From assembly GCA_002316835.1 (NCBI GenBank), contig DCEG01000027.1, positions 1-52,253 of the forward strand: a stretch of 52,253 nucleotides of DNA, read 5' to 3'. The DNA comes from Bacteroidales bacterium UBA1035. Lineage in GTDB: Bacteria > Bacteroidota > Bacteroidia > Bacteroidales > Dysgonomonadaceae. Of this stretch, positions 24,709-33,035 are shown piece after piece. The notes beneath the pieces were generated by a model. The model made no database searches and was not told the origin of the DNA. It worked only from the letters and a program-made list of their open reading frames with translations. The position numbers and the translations under genes are program-made. Position 1 is the first letter of the stretch; the number at the start of each line of letters is the position of its first letter.

Positions 24709-26301
24709 CTATTTCCCTTTTTGTTTCTTACTTTTCACTGCTGTTTGTACGCATTCGCGTTGCGAAATTATGACCGAAACACCATCGTATTCAAACTCTT
24801 CCTTCATGACCTTCACATTTTCCTCGAAATTCCTTTTCAGCGGAACAATTTCGCGGATATGATCTTCATCTACTCCAATACCTTTACAAATATCGTAATA
24901 TTTCCCGCTTCCCGATGAATCCTGACCACCTGTCATTGCGGTGGTACCGTTATCGGAAATAATGACCGTCACAGCACTTTTATCGTTCACGGCATCCAAT
25001 AATCCTGTGATTCCCGAATGCGTAAAAGTGGAATCGCCGATTACAGCAACAGCAGGATGTAAACCTGCATCGGCAGCACCTTTTGCCATCGTTATCGATG
25101 CGCCCATATCCACACAAGTGCTGATTGCATTGTAAGGCGACAATGCTCCCAGCGTGTAGCAGCCGATATCACCAAAAACGTGCCGTTGTGGATGGCTCTC
25201 CATCGCCTGAACTATCGTGTCGAAAAGATCGCGATGACTGCATCCTTGACACAACATCGGAGGACGCGGAGCAACAATGGAAGGAATAGTTTGTTCGTCG
25301 TTCGTTTTTACACCCAGTGCTTTCGCAAGCACATTCGGAGAAAGTTCTCCGGTTCGCGGTAAAGCGCCGTCTAATCGTCCACGGAATTTTGCATTTCCAA
25401 AAAAGCCCTTCAGTAATTCTTCATAAACAGGATAACCTTCTTCGGCAATTAAAACTTCCTTATATTTTTCTGTAAATCCGCGGATCTTCTCCTGTGGCAA
25501 CGGATATTGAGACAATTTTAGAACCGGGATATCAAGATTATACGTCCTGACGACTTCCATCACGTAATTGTAGGCGATCCCGAAAGCAATGACAGCCCTA
25601 TCACCCGTTCCGGATACTATTTTATTGAACTTGGAAAATTCTGAAAAGTTTATCAGTTGATTTTGCTTTTCAAGTAAACTTTGATAGCCTTTTCTGGCGT
25701 TGACCGGAAGTAAAATCCACTTATTTTTCTCCTGGGTTGGCGCAAGCTGATTTTGCGGTATTGCTTCTTTTCTGACAACTACGGCACGTGAGTGCGATAA
25801 CCGGGTGGGAATACGAAGCAAAACCGGAAGTTTCACATCTTCCGACAGATCGAACGCGTAGCGTACAATATCGTATGTTTCCTGCTGATTAGCGGGCTCT
25901 ACAACGGGAAGCATTGCAAATTTCCCATATACGCGGCTGTCTTGTTCATTTTGCGATGAGTGCATCGACGGGTCATCGGCAACCACAATCACCAATCCGC
26001 CATGAACGCCGGTAATTGCCGAATTCATAAACGCATCGGCAGCAACATTAAGTCCCACGTGCTTCATACAAACCAAAGCTCGTTTTCCGGCATACGACAT
26101 GCCAAGCGCTGCTTCATAAGCGGTTTTTTCGTTAACAGACCATTTCGATCGCACACCCGATTCACGAGCCTGAGACGATTGTTGAATAAATTGTGTGATT
26201 TCGGTGGATGGTGTCCCCGGATAAGCATAAACTCCAGAAATTCCCGCATCCAACGCTGCTTGTGCAATTGCTTCCGCACCTAAAAGTAATTGTTTATTCA
26301 T
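24709..26301 (-). CDS. iorA: Indolepyruvate oxidoreductase subunit alpha, without the ferredoxin domain
   Basis: A 530-residue thiamine-diphosphate enzyme subunit. The N-terminal pyrimidine-binding part has AYPGTPSTEITQF (about 25-37). The C-terminal half has the conserved LCQGCSHRDLF, DIGCYTLG and the ThDP/Mg motif GDSTFTHSGITG ... SDNGTTAMTGG. Typical IorA proteins are about 600-650 residues and end in a two-cluster ferredoxin domain. This one stops at ISQRECVQTAVKSKKQKGK with no CxxCxxC motifs, so electrons must pass to a separate ferredoxin. The DNA shows no frameshift remnant; iorB begins 4 bp after the stop. It is first in the operon, with a -7 box at 26387-26394 and a possible pseudoknot at the start codon. 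Confidence 0.92.
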   Translation of the reverse strand: MNKQLLLGAEAIAQAALDAGISGVYAYPGTPSTEITQFIQQSSQARESGVRSKWSVNEKTAYEAALGMSYAGKRALVCMKHVGLNVAADAFMNSAITGVHGGLVIVVADDPSMHSSQNEQDSRVYGKFAMLPVVEPANQQETYDIVRYAFDLSEDVKLPVLLRIPTRLSHSRAVVVRKEAIPQNQLAPTQEKNKWILLPVNARKGYQSLLEKQNQLINFSEFSKFNKIVSGTGDRAVIAFGIAYNYVMEVVRTYNLDIPVLKLSQYPLPQEKIRGFTEKYKEVLIAEEGYPVYEELLKGFFGNAKFRGRLDGALPRTGELSPNVLAKALGVKTNDEQTIPSIVAPRPPMLCQGCSHRDLFDTIVQAMESHPQRHVFGDIGCYTLGALSPYNAISTCVDMGASITMAKGAADAGLHPAVAVIGDSTFTHSGITGLLDAVNDKSAVTVIISDNGTTAMTGGQDSSGSGKYYDICKGIGVDEDHIREIVPLKRNFEENVKVMKEEFEYDGVSVIISQRECVQTAVKSKKQKGK

Positions 26302-26307
26302 ATTATA

Positions 26308-26333
26308 GACTATGGGTAGGAAAATAGTCCCTA
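26308..26333 (-). promoter_or_regulatory. Possible H-type pseudoknot in the iorA leader
   Basis: In the RNA, GUAGG (26333-26329) can pair with CCUAC (26320-26316), while GACUAU (26329-26324, sharing a base) in the loop can pair with AUAGUC (26313-26308) downstream. The last arm ends 6 nt before the ATG, so folding would cover the ribosome landing site. This is pairing by eye only. Confidence 0.35.
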
Positions 26334-26386
26334 CTAAAAAAAGAAAAAAGTCAATATGTTTGAATTGACTTAATTATTATCGATTA

Positions 26387-26394
26387 CAAAGGTA
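26387..26394 (-). promoter_or_regulatory. Promoter -7 box for the ior-paaK operon
   Basis: The minus strand reads TACCTTTG (TAnnTTTG), giving a leader of about 80 nt before iorA. T-rich upstream sequence but no TTG at the expected distance. Confidence 0.5.
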
Positions 26395-26475
26395 TGAAAA
26401 ATATCAAAACAAAAATTTGTTTCGCTTTACTTTTGGCAGTATTAGAACTAAAAAGCGACTCTTCCTGAAGCAGAA

Positions 26476-26506
26476 AGCACTCTCTTTTTAAGAGAATGAC
26501 CGTGCT
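26476..26506 (-). terminator. Imperfect hairpin at the Gfo/Idh gene stop
   Basis: Outer arms AGCAC/GTGCT and inner arms TCTCTT/AAGAGA with a bulge between them, beginning inside the stop codon. The downstream minus-strand sequence is only moderately T-rich. Confidence 0.4.
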
Positions 26507-27539
26507 ACAAACTTATAAATTCTTTTTTATCAGCTGATTTGTATAAATTCAAAATAATTTCCACCGCTTTACGTGCTTCAACTCCATCAATATCAAACCT
26601 TTCTCCTTTCTCCAACGCTCTGAGAAATCCTTGAAAATTCTTCATATGTCCCGTAAAAGGAATTGCTGCGGGATCGGAAACACCACCGCCTCCTTTAACA
26701 GAACCATAAGCACGTAAAATTTCCGTATCTTCCTCTCTCATTTCTGCAAACTGCCAAACCTGCAAACTATTATCAACTAAAACAATCGTTCCTTTTGTCC
26801 CGGTAATTTCCATACGTCTGAATTGACCGGGAAAGGAAGCTGTTGTTCCGTATATTATACCTAAGGCTTTGTTTTTGAATTTTAGAATTCCCACGGCAGT
26901 ATCTTCAGTTTCAATCTGTGGATGACCAAGCTTTGATGTGAATGCGCCTAATGACGATATAGGTCCCATAACGTACTGTAGCAAATCCACCATATGAATG
27001 GCCTGATTCATTAAAGCTCCTCCACCATCAAGGCTTAGCGTACCATGCCAGTTTTCATAATATTTGTCATCGCGCCACCATGGAACATAGATTCCGGCAT
27101 AAGTAATTGTTCCCAGTCGGCCTTCGTTAACGGCACTTTTAATGATTTCAGTTGTTTCATCATATCGAAAATTAAAAATACCACCCAATGAAGTTCCTGC
27201 TTCCTGATGCGCCTTGATCATTTTGTCAATACGTTCCAATGTAATTTCTATTGGCTTTTCACAAATTACATGTTTTCCGTATTTTGCTGCCTCTATAGCA
27301 GGCTCCATGTGTGCTCCGCTTGGTGTGGCAATAGTCACTATATCTATTTCATCAGATTGAAGCATCTCTATATGATTGTCATATTTTCTGCAATTGTGTT
27401 TTTTAGATAAAGTCAATGCTTTTTCATGGTTTGTTCCGCAAATACCTACTAAACGAGCGTTATTGATACTTCCGATTGCTTTAGCGTGAAAGTCGGCAAT
27501 CAATCCTGCACCAATAATTCCAAAATTCCAAATTTTCAT
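26505..27539 (-). CDS. Gfo/Idh/MocA-family NAD(P)-dependent oxidoreductase
   Basis: A 344-residue enzyme with an N-terminal Rossmann fold (FGIIGAGLIADFHAKAI, about 5-21), the catalytic EKP motif in CEKPIE (about 94-99) and the GGGALMNQAIHMVDLLQY helix with the conserved His (about 170-187). These proteins reduce or oxidise sugars and cyclitols, and the substrate cannot be read from sequence. No signal peptide, so it is cytoplasmic, unlike the Tat-exported members common in this phylum. It is a single-gene unit with its own -7 box, unrelated in arrangement to the aryl-acid operon downstream. Confidence 0.88.
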   Translation of the reverse strand: MKIWNFGIIGAGLIADFHAKAIGSINNARLVGICGTNHEKALTLSKKHNCRKYDNHIEMLQSDEIDIVTIATPSGAHMEPAIEAAKYGKHVICEKPIEITLERIDKMIKAHQEAGTSLGGIFNFRYDETTEIIKSAVNEGRLGTITYAGIYVPWWRDDKYYENWHGTLSLDGGGALMNQAIHMVDLLQYVMGPISSLGAFTSKLGHPQIETEDTAVGILKFKNKALGIIYGTTASFPGQFRRMEITGTKGTIVLVDNSLQVWQFAEMREEDTEILRAYGSVKGGGGVSDPAAIPFTGHMKNFQGFLRALEKGERFDIDGVEARKAVEIILNLYKSADKKEFISL

Positions 27540-27575
27540 GTGTTTGTTTTTTATTTTTCTAATTCACAGTAATTG

Positions 27576-27583
27576 CAAATATA
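27576..27583 (-). promoter_or_regulatory. Promoter -7 box for the Gfo/Idh gene
   Basis: The minus strand reads TATATTTG, 36 nt before the start at 27539. A TTG lies upstream but only 14 nt away, too close for consensus spacing. Confidence 0.5.
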
Positions 27584-27634
27584 TCAATAAACATCGTCAA
27601 TTAAAACATTTTTCAAATCAATTGAGTGAAAAAG

Positions 27635-27667
27635 CTGACGGGACGACTTTAAAAGCCGCCCCGTCAG
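27635..27667 (-). terminator. Terminator of pnp
   Basis: Arms CTGACGGG and CCCGTCAG (plus-strand 27635-27642 and 27660-27667) with further pairing inside, followed on the minus strand by CTTTTT. Confidence 0.85.
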
Positions 27668-27683
27668 GTGAGTTATTTTAAGT

Positions 27684-27711
27684 AGTAGTTGCTTCAAAAG
27701 CAGCAACTACT
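27684..27711 (-). other. Second hairpin directly behind the pnp stop codon
   Basis: Perfect 9-bp arms AGTAGTTGC / GCAACTACT with a 10-nt loop, 5 bp after the stop and 16 bp before the terminator stem. It lacks its own T-run, so it may protect the 3' end or serve as an RNase or regulatory site. Confidence 0.6.
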
Positions 27712-27716
27712 CAGGA

Positions 27717-29861
27717 TTAGTCTTGTTGGGGTTGTTCCGGCCTTGGCGGACGCGGTATCAACACCTTGCGAGACAATTTGAATTTTCCGGTCTTTGGGTC
27801 GATATCGATTAATTTTACCTGAATCTTATCGCCTTCCTTTATTCCGGCATCTTCTACTTTTTCCAAACGTTTCCAATCGATTTCAGAGATATGCAGCAAA
27901 CCGTCTTTTCCGGGGAGGAATTCGCAGAATGCGCCATAAGGCATTACCGAACGAACGGTAGCTTCGTACACTTCTCCCACTTCGGGAACAGCTACAATAC
28001 CTTTTATCTTGCGCATAGCTGCATCGATAGAGTCTTTGTTAGAAGCCGAAACTTCTACGCGACCTTTATTGTCGATTTCTTCGATAGTAATTACAGCTCC
28101 GGTTTCTTCCTGAATTCCCTGAATAATTTTTCCACCCGGGCCAATAACGGCGCCAATGAAGTCTTTCGGAATTTCGATAACTTCGATACGCGGTGCATGA
28201 GGTTTCAAATCGGCACGAGGTTCAGAAATGGTTTCCATCATTCTGCCCATGATGTGTCCGCGACCGGCTTTAGCCTGCGCAAGAGCCTGTTCAAGAATAT
28301 CGTACGAAAGTCCGTCAACCTTAATATCCATTTGTACGGCTGTGATTCCATCTTTGGTGCCACACACCTTGAAATCCATATCTCCCAAGTGGTCTTCGTC
28401 ACCCAAGATATCGGAAAGAATGGCAAAATTTTGTCCTTTATTTTCAGAAATCAGCCCCATGGCAATACCCGACACAGGTTTTACCATCTGTACTCCGGCA
28501 TCCATGAGCGCCAATGTTCCGGCACAAACCGTTGCCATTGAGGATGAACCGTTGGATTCTAAAATATCGGAAACAACCCGGATAACATACGGATATCCTA
28601 CAGGAATCATTCGTTTAAGCGCACGATGTGCCAGGTTTCCGTGACCGATCTCTCGACGGCCGGTAGCACGTTGAGGACGGGCCTCGCCCGTTGAGAACGG
28701 CGGGAAATTGTAATGCAACAAGAAACGCTCTGTGCTGTGGTTAAGTACGTCATCAACGATCTTTTCGTCTAATTTAGTTCCTAACGTAACTGTTGTCAGC
28801 GATTGTGTTTCGCCGCGTGTAAACACAGCAGATCCGTGTGGGCCATGAACATAATCCACTTCGCTCCAGATTGGGCGGATATCTGTGGTGGTTCTTCCGT
28901 CCAGGCGTTTCCCTTCATCAAGGATACTACGGCGCATAGCTTCTTTTTCCACATCGTGATAATATTTCGATACGAGTGCTCCTTTTTCTTCACGCTCTTC
29001 TTCGGGAACGGTTGCCAAGAACTCGTCTTTAATAGCAGCAAATGCATCGAGACGAGCATGCTTATCGGTATTCTGCGAAGAAGCCACCACGTAAGCTTTC
29101 GGATAACATATGCTCCACACTTGTTTGCGGAGTTCTTCGTCGTTTTCTTCGTGTGAGTATTCGCGTTTTTGTGTAGTTCCGCAAAGTTCCATCAGTTCGA
29201 TTTGAGCCTGACAGTGTTTTTTAATTTCTTCGTGAGCAAATTTAATAGCTTCGAGCAGTTCACTCTCAGATACTTCGCTCATTTCACCTTCCACCATCAT
29301 GATGTTATCCATGGTAGCACCTACTACGATATCCATATCAGCTTTTTCAAGTTGCTTGAAAGTGGGATTTACAACAAGTTGGCCATCGATGCGTGCAACA
29401 CGCACTTCCGATAATGGTCCGTTAAAAGGTATATCTGAAACTGCAAGAGCTGCAGATGCGGCCAAACCTGCCAATGCATCGGGCATATCTTCACCGTCAG
29501 CCGAGAAAAGCATCACGGTTACAAAAACCTCAGCATGGTAATCATCGGGAAAAAGAGGGCGAAGGGCACGGTCGATCAAACGACTGGTGAGTATTTCATA
29601 GTCAGAAGGTTTTCCTTCTCTCTTCATAAATCCACCTGGAAATCTTCCGAAAGAGGAGAATTTTTCTTTATATTCTACTTGCAGCGGCATAAAATCTACT
29701 CCGGGAGAAGCGTCTTTTGCGGCGCAAACAGTGGCCAGAAGCATAGTATTGCCCATACGCAACTCTACTGCTCCATCGGCTTGTTTCGCCAATTTTCCCG
29801 TTTCGAGCGTAATCGTGCGTCCGTCTGACAACTCGATTCGCTTGATAATTGGATTCGTCAT
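27717..29861 (-). CDS. pnp: Polyribonucleotide nucleotidyltransferase (PNPase)
   Basis: A 714-residue 3'-to-5' phosphorolytic exoribonuclease that degrades mRNA to nucleoside diphosphates. Two RNase PH domains are visible (first: FMPLQVEYKEKFSSFGRFPGGFMKREG; second: HGSAVFTRGETQSLTTVTLGT with FLLHYNFPPFSTGE and the catalytic-core GDMDFKVCGT), followed by a KH domain (FIGAVIGPGGKIIQ, about 565-580) and an S1 domain (GEVYEATVRSVMPYGAFCEF, about 625-700). Length is normal. It is a monocistronic unit with a -7 box at 29902-29909 and two hairpins behind the stop. Confidence 0.97.
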   Translation of the reverse strand: MTNPIIKRIELSDGRTITLETGKLAKQADGAVELRMGNTMLLATVCAAKDASPGVDFMPLQVEYKEKFSSFGRFPGGFMKREGKPSDYEILTSRLIDRALRPLFPDDYHAEVFVTVMLFSADGEDMPDALAGLAASAALAVSDIPFNGPLSEVRVARIDGQLVVNPTFKQLEKADMDIVVGATMDNIMMVEGEMSEVSESELLEAIKFAHEEIKKHCQAQIELMELCGTTQKREYSHEENDEELRKQVWSICYPKAYVVASSQNTDKHARLDAFAAIKDEFLATVPEEEREEKGALVSKYYHDVEKEAMRRSILDEGKRLDGRTTTDIRPIWSEVDYVHGPHGSAVFTRGETQSLTTVTLGTKLDEKIVDDVLNHSTERFLLHYNFPPFSTGEARPQRATGRREIGHGNLAHRALKRMIPVGYPYVIRVVSDILESNGSSSMATVCAGTLALMDAGVQMVKPVSGIAMGLISENKGQNFAILSDILGDEDHLGDMDFKVCGTKDGITAVQMDIKVDGLSYDILEQALAQAKAGRGHIMGRMMETISEPRADLKPHAPRIEVIEIPKDFIGAVIGPGGKIIQGIQEETGAVITIEEIDNKGRVEVSASNKDSIDAAMRKIKGIVAVPEVGEVYEATVRSVMPYGAFCEFLPGKDGLLHISEIDWKRLEKVEDAGIKEGDKIQVKLIDIDPKTGKFKLSRKVLIPRPPRPEQPQQD

Positions 29862-29901
29862 AAATAAATTATTGTTTTTAAATTTTGGATGTAAAATTGC
29901 G

Positions 29902-29909
29902 CAAAGTTA
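29902..29909 (-). promoter_or_regulatory. Promoter -7 box for pnp
   Basis: The minus strand reads TAACTTTG, 40 nt upstream of the start. No clear -33. Confidence 0.5.
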
Positions 29910-30005
29910 ACACAAAGTTTTCGTTTTGAAGCCGATAAAACTATAAAATATTGAAAATGCGATGCTTTTCATAAGAAATAATATGCATTGCTTATATGAA
30001 ACGAG

Positions 30006-31028
30006 TCAACGAATTCTGAAATCCAGGTATATTGGCAAGTGGTCACTGAAGCCGCCAACGTATCTCGGCCCGAGATGTGTACGATAGGGACGTTTTGTCC
30101 CAAAGGTCTTATCTTCTTCCAGCAAGAAATCGGGCTTAAAGATTTGCGCTTCTTTTCCTTTGATATAAATCGAATTATCTTCCAACAATAAATTTCCACT
30201 TACAATAAATTGATCCAGCACTTCCCATCTGCCCTGAAAGAAATAAGTACCAAAACTTCTTTCTTTCATTCTATGAAAAAACATATTGTAAAGTTCTTTA
30301 TCGGAACGATGATAATTCAAACTTCTAGCTTTCAGGGTTTGAAAAAGGCTTTTATCATCGGGATGGTCATTGAAATCGCCCATGATAATTATGTTGGCGT
30401 TTTCTCTTATCGTGAACAAGCTATCCACTTTGCTTCGCAAAAGAGTAGCAGCATCCATGCGAGCAGGTTCGGTTTCACGCTGGCCGCCACTTCGGGAGGG
30501 AAAATGACAGACAAAAACGTCAAGTGTATCGTTATTAATAACTTTACCTACAGCATAAAGAATATTTCGGGTAGGTCGTGTGGTTTTATCTTGGAAAATA
30601 ACCTCATACTCGTGATGTTCAAGCAGATTAAATTGATGCCGTTGATAAAGTAATGCCACATCTATCCCGCGTTCGTCAGGGGAATTGGTGACAATGTATT
30701 CATAATCCTGCGCACGTAACGGTGACCGACGGGTGAGATCAAAAATAACGCTGTCATTTTCAATTTCGCAAAGTCCAACAAGCGCCGGTGATTGCATACC
30801 GCCCACAGCGGTAATCACGCGAGTGATATTTTTGAGTTTTTCCCGGTATTTCCAGGCTTGCCAGTTCATTGCTCCACGCGGAAGAAATTCATCATCGTCT
30901 TTTAAAGGGTCATCAGTTGTGTCAAACAGATTTTCTACGTTGTAAAACACGATACGGAAATCGGTCTGTGAAATGGAAACTGACAGACAGAGCGTTAAAA
31001 AACAACTGATTAGGAAAATTTTCCTCAT
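30006..31028 (-). CDS. Secreted endonuclease/exonuclease/phosphatase-family protein
   Basis: A 340-residue protein when started at the ATG at 31028, which gives a clean signal peptide (MRKIFLISCFLTLCLSVSIS). The frame is open 15 codons further, but that part runs through the promoter. EEP-fold landmarks are FRIVFYNVENLFD (metal-binding Asn and nearby acid), LCEIEND with the metal-binding Glu, VALLYQ, GDFNDHPDD (catalytic Asp/Asn) and the C-terminal SDHLPIYLDF (catalytic Asp-His). It could be an exported nuclease for DNA scavenging or a phosphodiesterase; sequence alone does not decide. It lies downstream of pepD but is separated from it by a terminator and has its own promoter. Confidence 0.85.
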   Translation of the reverse strand: MRKIFLISCFLTLCLSVSISQTDFRIVFYNVENLFDTTDDPLKDDDEFLPRGAMNWQAWKYREKLKNITRVITAVGGMQSPALVGLCEIENDSVIFDLTRRSPLRAQDYEYIVTNSPDERGIDVALLYQRHQFNLLEHHEYEVIFQDKTTRPTRNILYAVGKVINNDTLDVFVCHFPSRSGGQRETEPARMDAATLLRSKVDSLFTIRENANIIIMGDFNDHPDDKSLFQTLKARSLNYHRSDKELYNMFFHRMKERSFGTYFFQGRWEVLDQFIVSGNLLLEDNSIYIKGKEAQIFKPDFLLEEDKTFGTKRPYRTHLGPRYVGGFSDHLPIYLDFRIR

Positions 31029-31033
31029 AAAAG

Positions 31034-31063
31034 CAAAGATAAAGAAATTATCTGACATACAAA
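31034..31063 (-). promoter_or_regulatory. Promoter for the secreted EEP-family gene
   Basis: On the minus strand TTTG (31063-31060), 18 nt, then TATCTTTG (31041-31034). The box ends only 5 nt before the ATG, so the mRNA would be leaderless or nearly so. Confidence 0.6.
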
Positions 31064-31079
31064 GCGTTGTCAATACAAC

Positions 31080-31107
31080 AAAAAAAGCGGGAGCTTTTAA
31101 CTCCCGC
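31080..31107 (-). terminator. Terminator of pepD
   Basis: Arms GCGGGAG / CTCCCGC (31087-31093, 31101-31107) with a 7-nt loop, then a minus-strand run of seven T. Confidence 0.92.
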
Positions 31108-31138
31108 GTTTATATCAATCATATTATAATTATCTCAA

Positions 31139-32611
31139 TTATTCAACTACCTGCTCAGGAATATTTTCTAAAATTTGCACGAAATAATCCCACCATTTCT
31201 TTACTGACGATATTTTTACTTTTTCATCCGGCGAATGTACATCCGTCATATCGGGACCGATAGAAATCATGTCTAAATGAGGATATTTTTCTAAGAAAAG
31301 CCCACACTCCAAACCTGCATGAATAGCTTTCACCTTAGCATTTTTGTTGTACAGTTTTTTATATTCCGACTTAGCCAGTTTTAATATTTCTGAATTAGGA
31401 TTGGGCTCCCATCCCGGATATCCTTCGTTGTTAACGATTTTTTTAGCTCCTGCCAGATCAAAAACCGTTGAAACCATATTTACAATATCATTCTTACGCG
31501 ATTCTACCGAACTACGCTGGCTGGTTCCAACTTCTATCGTATGGTTCTCGAGCATTTTCACAGACGCGAGATTGGTAGATGTTTCAACCAGTCCATCGAT
31601 ATCAAAGCTCATACCAATAACTCCGTGTGGACAAGCATAAATAGCCTGTAATAATTTTTCAGCAACACCTTTATTAATAATTTTCGACGGCATTTGTACA
31701 GATTCGAGCAGAATTTCGAGGTTAGGATCTGTTTTTTTGTATTCGTTCTGTAAATTAGCAAGAAAGACATTCAGCTTCACGCGAATATCTTCTTTGTATT
31801 TTTCTTTTACCCCCACCACAGCATACGCTTCACGTGCAATAGCATTATGGAGGTTGCCGCCGCCGATTTCCGACAATACCATACCGTATTTTTTCCGCAT
31901 AAGAGAATGAAGAAATCGGTTTAGTATCTTATTGGCATTACCCAATCCTTTTTCAATATCGCTCCCTGAATGCCCACCACGGAGACCTTTCACCTGAATT
32001 TTAAACCAGAAATATTTCTTCGGCGCATCCTTTTCTTTGTACTTAAAATAAGCTTTCGTGCCTTTTCCACCGGCGCAGCTGATATAGATTTCACCTTCTT
32101 CTTCAGTGTCTAAGTTCAACAAAATGTTTCCTGTAAAAAAATCGGGTTGTAGTGAGTTAGCACCTGTTAATCCCGTTTCTTCATCAACAGTAAAAAGCGC
32201 TTCAATCTTTCCGTGGGCAATATCTGTCGATGCAAGCACAGCCAACTGTGCAGCAACACCTATACCGTTATCAGCTCCTAGTGTTGTTCCGTTTGCTCTT
32301 ACCCAGTCACCTTCGATGATGGTTTCGATGGGGTCGTTATCGAAATCGTGGGTAACATCGCTGTTTTTCTCACATACCATATCCACATGAGATTGCAAAA
32401 TAACCGTTTGAGCGTTTTCCTTACCCGGCGTTGCAGGTTTAGTGATCAACACATTACCGGCTTTATCTTTCTTAGCCTCAAGGTTATGTTCTTTAGCAAA
32501 ATCGAGCAGGTAAGCGATAATTTTTTCTTCTTTCTTCGATGGGCGAGGAATTTGTGTGATGTCGTGGAAATAATTCCATACGATTTTCGGTTCAAGGTCT
32601 TTAATACTCAT
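31139..32611 (-). CDS. pepD: Aminoacyl-histidine dipeptidase (peptidase D, M20 family)
   Basis: A 490-residue cytosolic metallodipeptidase that hydrolyses Xaa-His and other dipeptides. Metal and catalytic motifs of the M20 di-zinc family are present: LQSHVDMVCE (His, catalytic Asp), GADNGIG (bridging Asp), TVDEETGLTGA (catalytic Glu pair), LDTEEEGEIY (metal ligand), and the late IHAGLECGLF (Glu/His region). The lid domain carries GLRGGHSGSDI. Length fits PepD (about 485). It is transcribed divergently from the microprotein at 32796. I could not find a good -7 box in its AT-rich upstream region. Confidence 0.94.
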   Translation of the reverse strand: MSIKDLEPKIVWNYFHDITQIPRPSKKEEKIIAYLLDFAKEHNLEAKKDKAGNVLITKPATPGKENAQTVILQSHVDMVCEKNSDVTHDFDNDPIETIIEGDWVRANGTTLGADNGIGVAAQLAVLASTDIAHGKIEALFTVDEETGLTGANSLQPDFFTGNILLNLDTEEEGEIYISCAGGKGTKAYFKYKEKDAPKKYFWFKIQVKGLRGGHSGSDIEKGLGNANKILNRFLHSLMRKKYGMVLSEIGGGNLHNAIAREAYAVVGVKEKYKEDIRVKLNVFLANLQNEYKKTDPNLEILLESVQMPSKIINKGVAEKLLQAIYACPHGVIGMSFDIDGLVETSTNLASVKMLENHTIEVGTSQRSSVESRKNDIVNMVSTVFDLAGAKKIVNNEGYPGWEPNPNSEILKLAKSEYKKLYNKNAKVKAIHAGLECGLFLEKYPHLDMISIGPDMTDVHSPDEKVKISSVKKWWDYFVQILENIPEQVVE

Positions 32612-32766
32612 AATATCTAATTTTTAAAATAATTGCGTAGTTTATATTAACATATAAAGTGCTTTCTTGTTTATGATTTAGCCTAAAAATAAGCGTAAAA
32701 ACCGCAAAAAACGGAAAAATTTAGCATCTTTAATACGAAAAATGAATTTTAATTAGCTATTTAAAC

Positions 32767-32774
32767 TATCTTTG
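32767..32774 (+). promoter_or_regulatory. Promoter -7 box for the microprotein/OmpH unit
   Basis: TATCTTTG, 21 nt before the ATG at 32796. An in-frame TTG at 32772 lies inside this box and is therefore not the start. Confidence 0.55.
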
Positions 32775-32795
32775 CGCCACAAAATTAAGAATAAA

Positions 32796-33014
32796 ATGAT
32801 AAAAACTTTACTTTTGGGCATCGCAATACTCTTTATAGCCATTTTACTAATGGGTATAAAAGTATTTTTTTCGAAGAAAGGCGAATTTCCCAACACACAT
32901 ATCAGTGGAAGTAAGGCAATGAGGGACAGAGGAATAAGCTGCGCCACATCGCAGGATAGGGAAGCACTGAAACACGAGAGCCTGATTGAAAGAATGTTAA
33001 AAGAAAAAGTATAA
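32796..33014 (+). CDS. Small single-pass membrane protein of unknown function
   Basis: A 72-residue protein with one N-terminal membrane helix (IKTLLLGIAILFIAILLMGIKVFF, about 2-25) and a soluble basic/polar tail with the run FPNTHISGSKAMRDRGISC, then SQDREA. I recall similar FPxTH...GI-C tails in other Bacteroidota small proteins but cannot name the family. The single Cys near residue 50 could bind metal or form a disulfide. It lies 21 bp before the OmpH-like gene, shares its promoter, and may work in the envelope. Confidence 0.65.
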   Translation: MIKTLLLGIAILFIAILLMGIKVFFSKKGEFPNTHISGSKAMRDRGISCATSQDREALKHESLIERMLKEKV

Positions 33015-33035
33015 CTCACACAATTTTTTTGAGAA

